Source: Mariprofundaceae bacterium (GTDB lineage Bacteria; Pseudomonadota; Zetaproteobacteria; Mariprofundales; Mariprofundaceae). Taken from it: a DNA stretch of 19,369 nucleotides. This document shows positions 13,717 through 19,369 of the stretch, one piece after another; the first letter of the stretch is position 1, and the number at the start of each line of letters is the position of its first letter. The translations under genes and the position numbers were made by a program. The DNA is taken from positions 1 to 19,369 of the forward strand of contig WFOJ01000178.1 in the NCBI GenBank assembly GCA_015488125.1. Reading direction: 5' to 3'. Under the pieces are notes generated by a model. The model searched no databases. It had not been told where the DNA came from and saw nothing but the letters and a program-made list of their open reading frames with translations.

Positions 13717-15552
13717 TCAGCCCTGACGACCAAATAATCGATCGAGATCGTTCAGGGAAAGGCGAATATAGGTGGGGCGACCGTGATTGCACTGGGCGAT
13801 GTTCGGGGTTTGCTCCATCTGGCGCAGAAGCTGTTGTTGTTCATCGGGCGACAGTGTCTGACCTGCCTTGAGCGAAGTTTTGCAGGCCCGGTTGCCCAGC
13901 CAGCGTTCCAGAACGCGGCCCATGCCGCTTTCGGCAGCTTCCGCTTTACTGCCAATCAGGCGGCAGGCTTCCACCAGCTCTTCGACCAGGGCTTGTGGCG
14001 CTTCGTCCTGTAACAGCGCCGGAATGGCGCGAATGGCAAATGTATCATCATCTTCCACGCGTAATACGACACCGAACTGCCGGAGTTCTTCCGCCTGCTC
14101 ATGCAGCCAGGCGGCAGTGTGCGCATCGGGCTGCCAGTGAACGGGCAACAGCAGAGGTTGTGAGCGCACCTCGCCGTCGCGCAACTGCTGCTTGATCCGT
14201 TCATAATTAATGCGCTCATGCGCGGCATGTTGATCAATCAGTAACACGCCATCTGCCGTCTGACTGAGAATATAACGCTGGTGAAGCTGAGCCAGCGGCC
14301 GACCGAGGTTCAGCGTACTGGTCTTGTCCTCTTGGTGGAAGGCAGGCAACGGGCGTGGTGCCGCAGAAGAAGGCGCAGGCGGCTGAATGGGACGGTTGTG
14401 GTTCGTTGATTCCCTCTGGCGGGGCGCTTCCTGCGCCTGCGATACTGGGCTACCTGATGGTGCTGTGTAGCTGGCGTTTGCCAACAATGCCGGCGGTGGG
14501 GCCATCGTATTGCGGCGCATGGCTGTCTGTACCGCCTGCTGTGTGGTTTCCGGCGCTACATGTTGACCATATTGTTCAATAGCCGCTCGCACACAGGCGA
14601 CAACAGCCGTGCGTACTTGTTGCGGACGACGAAATCGCACTTCACGTTTGGCAGGATGCACATTGACATCCACATCCGCCGGATCAATCTCAAGGAACAC
14701 AACGGCCACCGGGTAGCGATCGTGAAACATCACATCACGGTAAGCGGCACGCAGCGCAGCGATCAGTTCACGATCCCGGATCGCCCGTCCATTGACCATG
14801 AACAACATGCGACTGGCATCACGATGATGGAACGTCGGCAAACCAAAAAAGCCTTCTGCCACCATGCCCTCATATTCCAGACGCTGAGCAACCGTGTTTT
14901 GCGGAAAATCCTTGCCCATGATGGCAGCCAATCGAGCTTGCCGTGTGCCAGCTACCACATCCAGACGCAAACGCCCATCCAGCCATAGCTGCCAGTGAAC
15001 CGCCGGGTGAGCAATGGCCAGTTGACGCACCACTTCAAGAATGGCCGCTTCCTCGGTTTTGTCGGTACGCATGAAGCGCAGGCGTGCCGGTGTATGCAGA
15101 AATAAATCGCGCACTTCGACACGCGACCCCTGGCGCCAGGAGGCAGGTCTGCACTCAGTCTCGCCAAGCTGATTAACCGTGACCTCGCAGCCTTCATCGC
15201 TGCCAGCGCAGGCTGTATGCATGCGAAAGCGCGATACCGAGGCAATGGACGGCAGTGCTTCACCCCGAAAGCCATGCGAGGCAATGGCATGCAAATCCTC
15301 CACCTGGCTGATTTTGCTGGTGGCATGGCGTTGCAGTGCCATACGGGCGTCCACCGGACTCATGCCACAGCCATCATCCTCGACTTCGATCAGTCGTTTA
15401 CCGGCTTTTTCGATACGAATCTGAATCCGGCTGGCACCGGCATCCAGGCTGTTTTCTGCCAGTTCCTTGACTACCGAGGCGGGACGTTCGACGACTTCAC
15501 CGGCAGCAATCTGATTGGCCACCAGCGGCGGTAGAAGGTGAATCTGCTGCAT
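13717..15552 (-). CDS. mutL: DNA mismatch repair protein MutL, endonuclease-type
   Basis: MutL couples MutS mismatch recognition to downstream strand incision and excision. The 611-residue protein has the GHKL ATPase N-terminus: IAAGEVVERPASVVKELAENSLDAGA (15-40), EDDGCGM (58-64) and GFRGEALPSIASV (94-106). A proline-rich linker (about 333-410) and the C-terminal dimerisation domain follow. The metal-binding nuclease motif DQHAAHERINYE (440-451) matches the DQHA(X)2E(X)4E signature, and C-terminal ACKTSLKAG and CNHGRPT are also kept. This MutL is therefore predicted to nick DNA itself, as in bacteria without MutH; enteric MutL lacks this motif. ATG at 15552 opens with the usual IHLLPP start. 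It is the last gene of the hemB unit, 61 nt after the HemY-like gene. Confidence 0.97.
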   Translation of the reverse strand: MQQIHLLPPLVANQIAAGEVVERPASVVKELAENSLDAGASRIQIRIEKAGKRLIEVEDDGCGMSPVDARMALQRHATSKISQVEDLHAIASHGFRGEALPSIASVSRFRMHTACAGSDEGCEVTVNQLGETECRPASWRQGSRVEVRDLFLHTPARLRFMRTDKTEEAAILEVVRQLAIAHPAVHWQLWLDGRLRLDVVAGTRQARLAAIMGKDFPQNTVAQRLEYEGMVAEGFFGLPTFHHRDASRMLFMVNGRAIRDRELIAALRAAYRDVMFHDRYPVAVVFLEIDPADVDVNVHPAKREVRFRRPQQVRTAVVACVRAAIEQYGQHVAPETTQQAVQTAMRRNTMAPPPALLANASYTAPSGSPVSQAQEAPRQRESTNHNRPIQPPAPSSAAPRPLPAFHQEDKTSTLNLGRPLAQLHQRYILSQTADGVLLIDQHAAHERINYERIKQQLRDGEVRSQPLLLPVHWQPDAHTAAWLHEQAEELRQFGVVLRVEDDDTFAIRAIPALLQDEAPQALVEELVEACRLIGSKAEAAESGMGRVLERWLGNRACKTSLKAGQTLSPDEQQQLLRQMEQTPNIAQCNHGRPTYIRLSLNDLDRLFGRQG

Positions 15553-15613
15553 TCAGTACCTGTGCCATGCGGCCTGGTAACCGCTCCTGCGCCTTCTCAT
15601 CACGTTTCGCTGG

Positions 15614-16789
15614 TTACCTTGCATCCAGTGCCTGTTGCAACAGCTTGCAGGCTTCGGCGCAATCTCCTTTATCTTGCAGCCACTGCGCCTTGCTACGCAA
15701 AAAAGCAGCGCGGGGTTCAGTCTGTAGTAGCGGCGCTATCAGTTCTTCCGCCAGCCCGTCAAGGCCACAGGCATGGGCAAGCCTTGCTTTCAGCCACTGA
15801 AATGATGCTGTACCCTGTTTTCGTTCGATTTCCCGGAAATGGCTCATGGCTTCCTTGCTTAGCAAGCTGTAGCAGGCATCAGCCACAATCACATCATCAT
15901 GTTGCTGCAAAAAGTCCAGCCACAGTTTTTTTACGGCCTGATCGCCCTGATGCTGGCGCAGCAACTGTCCGGTTTGCAGCATAATCTTGCCATCGGAGAC
16001 CGCCAGATTACGCAGTTTACGCAGCAAGGGTTTACGCTTGCTTTCATCTTCTTTCATCATGCCCAGCCAGGCCGTGGCCAGCAACTGGCGGCAATCGCCT
16101 GTATCGCCTGCCTGTCGGAGCACATCCTGCAATACCAGCTCCTTTTTGATCAGGGTTTCCAAATGATCCGCTGCTTGCCTATAGTGTGCCTCTTCCAGCT
16201 CCAGTTCAGCCATCCGAAATTGTGCCAGCAACGATTGCGGGCGCTGTTTCAGCCACGCCTGAAGATGCATGCGTCGGGTATTGCGATCGTAGTATTGGCG
16301 TTGCGCCGGAGCACTGACCAGCCGTGCCGCCACCACCGTGCTGACCGGATTATCCACCTCCTCCAGCGGCAACGGCAATTCATCACGGGCGCGGGTCAGC
16401 AACATACCGGCTTCGCCAAGCCAGTCGGGAATCACACCTGCCGCTTTTTTCAGCGCCTGCCTGCCAAGGTCGCCCTCCGCATCCAGCCATTGCAACAAGG
16501 CAGTTTGCAGATGACCTTCACGACGATTCATTCTGCCCGTACGCCAGCCTGCCAACAGACGAAGTTGACCGGCCATCAGCAGTTTCAGGCTTAATTGAAG
16601 CAGATAGACGAGCCATAGCAAGGCCAGTACAGCCAGGATGAAAAAGCCCTGGCGAACCTCAATATCCCAGCCAAAAGCCTGAAGGCGCAAGGTCTGGGAA
16701 GATATCTCCGGTAGCAACACCATGGCCATGGTGATCAACAGGGTAATGATCAACAATATACCGGGAACAAGACGACGCAAGCGAATCAT
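15614..16789 (-). CDS. HemY-like membrane protein with TPR-type repeats
   Basis: This resembles the HemY protein encoded with haem-biosynthesis genes in proteobacteria (not the protoporphyrinogen oxidase also called HemY). Residues 8-30 and about 47-72 are two transmembrane helices with the short FGWDIEVRQGFFIL connector typical of the HemY N-terminal domain. The remaining 320 residues are helical, TPR-like and leucine/alanine-rich, e.g. FRMAELELEEAHYRQAADHLETLI and AQWLQDKGDCAEACKLLQQAL. The length is 391 aa from ATG 16789, which has GGAGG 8 nt upstream and forms an ATGA overlap with the HemX-like stop; an ATG at 16807 would add six residues. Its biochemical role is unknown. The C-terminal sequence is diverged, so the call rests on architecture and context. 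Confidence 0.8.
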   Translation of the reverse strand: MIRLRRLVPGILLIITLLITMAMVLLPEISSQTLRLQAFGWDIEVRQGFFILAVLALLWLVYLLQLSLKLLMAGQLRLLAGWRTGRMNRREGHLQTALLQWLDAEGDLGRQALKKAAGVIPDWLGEAGMLLTRARDELPLPLEEVDNPVSTVVAARLVSAPAQRQYYDRNTRRMHLQAWLKQRPQSLLAQFRMAELELEEAHYRQAADHLETLIKKELVLQDVLRQAGDTGDCRQLLATAWLGMMKEDESKRKPLLRKLRNLAVSDGKIMLQTGQLLRQHQGDQAVKKLWLDFLQQHDDVIVADACYSLLSKEAMSHFREIERKQGTASFQWLKARLAHACGLDGLAEELIAPLLQTEPRAAFLRSKAQWLQDKGDCAEACKLLQQALDAR

Positions 16790-17976
16790 AACCGAGCCTC
16801 CTGCCACGTTCTGGCAATGGTTTTTAATTGTTGCATCTGCTGATGCGCCTGAGCAAAACTTTCCGGCAGGTTTTCATGCAACATGCGCTGCTGTAATTGT
16901 TGCCATACAGGATGCCATTGCGCATCTTCAGGCCATGTTGTCTGTTGCAGGGTCAGCATGATGTCTCGCAGACGCTGCTGCAACAGCTGCTTTTGTTGCT
17001 CATCGTGACTCATGCTATGATGGATATTCACCTGCCTGGCCAGCCAGCGCTGCCACCAATATGTCTGTGGCACAAGATTGGCGCGTGGTGGCACATGTAG
17101 TGACTGCACAATGCTGGCAAGCCGATGCAGCCACTGCTGACGTTGTTGCTCAAGGGTGAACGCTGCTTGCGCCTGTGCTGCTGCTTTTGCACGCTGTGCT
17201 TCACTGAGCAATGGATTGGCGGCCAGTTCTTCCCAGGCTGCTGCCATGACGGCGAGATCGCGACTATCCAGCCGTGCAAGTTGCCGCGCCTGCTGTGATT
17301 GCCACAGCTGGTGCTGTTGCTGTTCCATGGTTTGGCGTTGCTGCTGACTTTGCCTGAGTTGCGCTTTGGTAGCTGTCAGTTGCGCTTGCAGGCTATCGAG
17401 TTGCTCTTGCAGAGCCAGGCGAGAAGCTTTGGCAAGCTGTAGTTGTTCGGCATACTGATCGTCAGGGGCTGTGCCAACGACAGCAGAGGCTGCTGACGGC
17501 GACGGCTTGTCAGCCGTGGCAGCAACGGTGGTTGCCGCTTGTTCCCGGACTGGCTCGATAGCTGTGGTCGCTTCCTGCTGCTTCGTGGCAGTGTCAACCA
17601 CTGTCGCAGCCGGTGCCTCAGGCGCTTCTTCAGAAGGTGCAGGCGCTGCCTCCGGTGCCTTGACGGTATGCCGCTGTGGTGACGGAGAAAGCACCTGCTC
17701 CGCCCGTTGCGGCGACAGCAACGGCAGCCATTGGGGCGATAGCCAGACCGCCAGTCCGGCTATCATCAAGACCAGCACAGCAGGCCACCATCGCCGGACT
17801 GGCTGCGTCTTGTGATTAGCGGCAGCGGTAGCCGTTTTGGCATCTGCTGCTTCTGCGGTGGGGGGTTCAGTGGTAGTGGCACCTTCCGTGACAGAGGCTT
17901 TTTCCTTGTCTGCCTCGCCACCTTGTGTCTTGTCTGCCGGGATGACAGCGGCATCCGTCGTTTGTTCGGGCTTCAC
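16786..17976 (-). CDS. HemX-like single-pass membrane protein with coiled coil
   Basis: The 396-residue protein has an N-terminal cytoplasmic low-complexity region rich in Ala, Thr, Glu and Lys (1-58), one transmembrane helix at about 63-80 (RRWWPAVLVLMIAGLAVWL) and a second Ala/Pro/Thr/Glu-rich stretch to about 165. A Gln-rich coiled coil (about 170-230, LQEQLDSLQAQLTATKAQLRQ) and a helical periplasmic C-terminus follow. This layout and its place between hemB and a HemY-like gene match HemX of proteobacteria, whose exact function is not established. It begins with GTG at 17976 directly abutting the hemB stop (TGAGTG), with AGGAGG just upstream inside hemB. Low-complexity composition makes sequence homology weak, so the name rests partly on context. 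Confidence 0.75.
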   Translation of the reverse strand: MKPEQTTDAAVIPADKTQGGEADKEKASVTEGATTTEPPTAEAADAKTATAAANHKTQPVRRWWPAVLVLMIAGLAVWLSPQWLPLLSPQRAEQVLSPSPQRHTVKAPEAAPAPSEEAPEAPAATVVDTATKQQEATTAIEPVREQAATTVAATADKPSPSAASAVVGTAPDDQYAEQLQLAKASRLALQEQLDSLQAQLTATKAQLRQSQQQRQTMEQQQHQLWQSQQARQLARLDSRDLAVMAAAWEELAANPLLSEAQRAKAAAQAQAAFTLEQQRQQWLHRLASIVQSLHVPPRANLVPQTYWWQRWLARQVNIHHSMSHDEQQKQLLQQRLRDIMLTLQQTTWPEDAQWHPVWQQLQQRMLHENLPESFAQAHQQMQQLKTIARTWQEARL

Positions 17977-18960
17977 TCAGTCCTCCTGCAACCAGCGAGC
18001 CGCATCCAGTGCATGATAGGTGATAATCAGATCAGCACCGGCGCGTTTGAAGCCCGTCAGGGTTTCCATGACCACGCGTTGCTCATCAATCCAGCCATTG
18101 GCTGCCGCAGCCTTGATCATGGCGTATTCGCCGGAGACGTTGTACACCGCCAACGGCAATTGCGTGGCATCGCGCACGTCGCGGATAATATCCATGTAGG
18201 CCAGCGCCGGTTTGACCATCAGGAAATCTGCGCCTTCCTCAATATCAAGCAGGGCTTCGGTGATGGCTTCGCGACGATTGGCCGGATCCATCTGGTAGCT
18301 GGCCCGGTCGCCAAAACTGGGAGTGGAATCTGCTGCATCGCGGAAAGGCCCGAAATAACCGGAAGCATATTTGACGGCATAGGACATCACCGCCACCTGC
18401 TGAAAGCCTTCGCTATCCAGCGCTGAACGAATCGCGCCAATCATGCCATCCATCATTCCTGACGGGGCAATAATATCCACCCCGGCACGGGCGTAGGATG
18501 TGACTTCCTTTTGCAGATTACACAGGGTTTCATCATTGTGGACATCTTCGCCATGCAGCACGCCGCAATGACCATGGTCGGTGTATTCACAAAAGCAGGC
18601 ATCGGCAATCACGCACATGGACGGCACGGCTACCTTGGCAGCACGGATTGCTTCCTGCACGATGCCTGCATCGTTCCATGCCTCACTGCCAATCGCGTCC
18701 TTATGCGCCGGAATGCCGAAAAAAATGACAGCGGGGATACCTGCTGCTGCCACCTTCTTCACCATGGCGCCAACATCGGCCAGTGGAATACGCGACACCC
18801 CCGGCATACTGCCAACAGCGACGGCTTCCTCGATGGTCTCATCCACAAAAATCGGGTAAATCAGGTCGTCTGTCGTCAACGCCGATTCACGCACCATGCG
18901 ACGAATGGCGGCAGTGCGGCGCAGGCGCCGGGGACGGATGGTAAGATCAGGTAAAGTCAC
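17977..18960 (-). CDS. hemB: Delta-aminolevulinic acid dehydratase (porphobilinogen synthase), zinc type
   Basis: HemB condenses two 5-aminolevulinate molecules to porphobilinogen in tetrapyrrole synthesis. From GTG 18960 the protein has 327 residues, the family norm. The active-site zinc site DACFCEYTDHGHCG supplies Cys122, Cys124 and Cys132, marking the zinc rather than magnesium type. Catalytic lysines are Lys197 in SYAVKYASGYFGPFRDA and Lys250 in FLMVKPALAY. The reading frame is open further upstream to 19095, but that would run through the rplS terminator. GTG 18960 is preceded by AGGAG at 8 nt and lies about 30 nt below the predicted transcription start. A nearby ATG at about 18967 is out of frame. 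Confidence 0.97.
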   Translation of the reverse strand: MTLPDLTIRPRRLRRTAAIRRMVRESALTTDDLIYPIFVDETIEEAVAVGSMPGVSRIPLADVGAMVKKVAAAGIPAVIFFGIPAHKDAIGSEAWNDAGIVQEAIRAAKVAVPSMCVIADACFCEYTDHGHCGVLHGEDVHNDETLCNLQKEVTSYARAGVDIIAPSGMMDGMIGAIRSALDSEGFQQVAVMSYAVKYASGYFGPFRDAADSTPSFGDRASYQMDPANRREAITEALLDIEEGADFLMVKPALAYMDIIRDVRDATQLPLAVYNVSGEYAMIKAAAANGWIDEQRVVMETLTGFKRAGADLIITYHALDAARWLQED

Positions 18961-18996
18961 GTTGCATGCTCCTGTCAGGGTCAGAATAAGTCGCGG

Positions 18997-19025
18997 ATAA
19001 TAACTGATCTGTCGCTCCAGGCCAA
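18997..19025 (-). promoter_or_regulatory. Candidate sigma-70 promoter of the hemB-hemX-hemY-mutL unit
   Basis: Read on the minus strand, TTGGCC (19025-19020) and TATTAT (19002-18997) are separated by 17 nt. They match the consensus at four and five positions. The predicted start near 18990 gives a leader of about 30 nt containing the hemB ribosome-binding site. It lies just below the rplS terminator, so hemB is probably transcribed independently. Confidence 0.6.
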
Positions 19026-19037
19026 CACTGACACCAT

Positions 19038-19063
19038 AAAAAAAGGCCCCCGAAGGAGCCTTT
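19038..19063 (-). terminator. Intrinsic terminator of the rplS operon
   Basis: On the minus strand AAAGGCTCC (19063-19055) pairs with GGGGCCTTT (19050-19042) around a TTCG tetraloop, with one G-U pair. The U-tract continues through 19038. It is a textbook terminator 28 nt after the rplS stop. Confidence 0.93.
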
Positions 19064-19091
19064 AGGTACAGCTTTGGCACGCAGCCTGGGA

Positions 19092-19369
19092 TCAATAGCG
19101 GCGTTCGCGAATGCGCGCAGCCTTGCCACGAAGATTGCGCAGATAATAAAGCTTGGCGCGACGAACGCGGCCCCGGCGTGTCACTGCGATGCTTTCAATC
19201 ATGGGTGAGTGCAGGGGAAAAACACGCTCAACGCCAACATTTCCGGAAATCTTGCGAACCGTGAAGGAACTGGAAATGCCGTTATTATGACGAGCAATCA
19301 CAACACCTTCATATGCCTGAATGCGCTCTCTGCGCTCCAGACCCTTTTTCCCTTCCTTGAAGTCCACAA
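19092..19369 (-). CDS. rplS: 50S ribosomal protein L19, C-terminal part (5' end outside window)
   Basis: This large-subunit protein sits at the 30S-50S interface. The frame is open to the last base of the window, and the visible part begins DFKEGKKGLERRERIQAYEGVVIARHNNGISSSFTVRKI. That corresponds to the family from about residue 25-30 onward, so roughly 25 N-terminal residues are missing. GVGVERVFP-type sequence appears as GNVGVERVFPLHSP, and the end RGRVRRAKLYYLRNLRGKAARIRERRY matches L19 well. The GTG at 19367 is internal, not a start. The operon upstream usually holds rpsP, rimM and trmD. Confidence 0.97.
   Translation of the reverse strand, partial: VDFKEGKKGLERRERIQAYEGVVIARHNNGISSSFTVRKISGNVGVERVFPLHSPMIESIAVTRRGRVRRAKLYYLRNLRGKAARIRERRY

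Noticed and set aside
13515..13871. Plus-strand frame of 118 codons between ntrC and mutL
   Set aside because: Its second half is antisense to the mutL C-terminus; no ribosome-binding site or family resemblance.
15567..15613. GGTAACC/GGTTACC inverted repeat in the gap before mutL as a terminator
   Set aside because: The stem is only 7 bp with a loop of about 30 nt and no T-tract on the minus strand.
18961..19095. N-terminal extension of hemB to 19095
   Set aside because: It would read through the rplS terminator and hemB promoter; GTG 18960 has a good ribosome-binding site and gives normal length.

Overview
The window comes from a Gram-negative, proteobacterial-type chromosome of moderate GC content. 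The Lol lipoprotein-export genes show an outer membrane, and NtrB/NtrC with an intact sigma-54-contacting GAFTGA loop, a zinc-type HemB and a bacterial 4.5S RNA all fit Proteobacteria. The gene orders mix features: dusB-ntrB-ntrC is the order best known from Alphaproteobacteria, while HemX/HemY-like partners and the BaeR-like regulator look gammaproteobacterial. This suggests a lineage outside the standard model groups. A zetaproteobacterium-like organism is possible, but that is a guess from the gene mix and not demonstrated. Most genes are core housekeeping functions. I see no prophage, insertion sequence, CRISPR array or integrase.

Layout. (1) Positions 7028 down to 1, minus strand: a tightly packed probable operon, ndk - lysS - CBS-domain protein - ArsB/NhaD-type transporter - lolC/E - TPR plus tandem cyclic-nucleotide-binding protein - lolD - M50 site-2 protease (cut by the window edge). 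Gaps are at most 14 nt and there are several stop/start overlaps. (2) Positions 7029-7344: a divergent promoter region, then a BaeR-like response regulator on the plus strand with no adjacent kinase. (3) Positions 8017-8747: an RNA-rich segment with an inverted-repeat leader, tRNA-Ser(GGA), a tRNA-like element that repeats the tRNA 3' end exactly 178 nt downstream, a 9-nt tandem repeat and the 4.5S SRP RNA gene. (4) Positions 8748-10023: purC translationally coupled to an unrecognised secreted protein, closed by a strong intrinsic terminator. (5) Positions 10011-13388: dusB-ntrB-ntrC with overlapping genes; the terminator hairpin lies over the likely dusB start. (6) Positions 13389-13716: a convergent intergenic region. 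(7) Positions 18960 down to 13717, minus strand: hemB - hemX-like - hemY-like - mutL, with its own promoter. (8) Positions 19369-19092: the 3' part of rplS and its terminator.

The most unusual signal is the segment 8240-8483. A 23-nt copy of the tRNA-Ser 3' end, including the encoded CCA, recurs after 178 nt. The intervening DNA carries its own GGAGAGAGGG strand that could pair with the second tail, enclosing several GCA-capped hairpins. Other points of interest are a cyclic-nucleotide sensor embedded between lolC and lolD, an NtrB-like kinase whose ATP-binding G1 box has lost its Asp, and the terminator that overlaps dusB.
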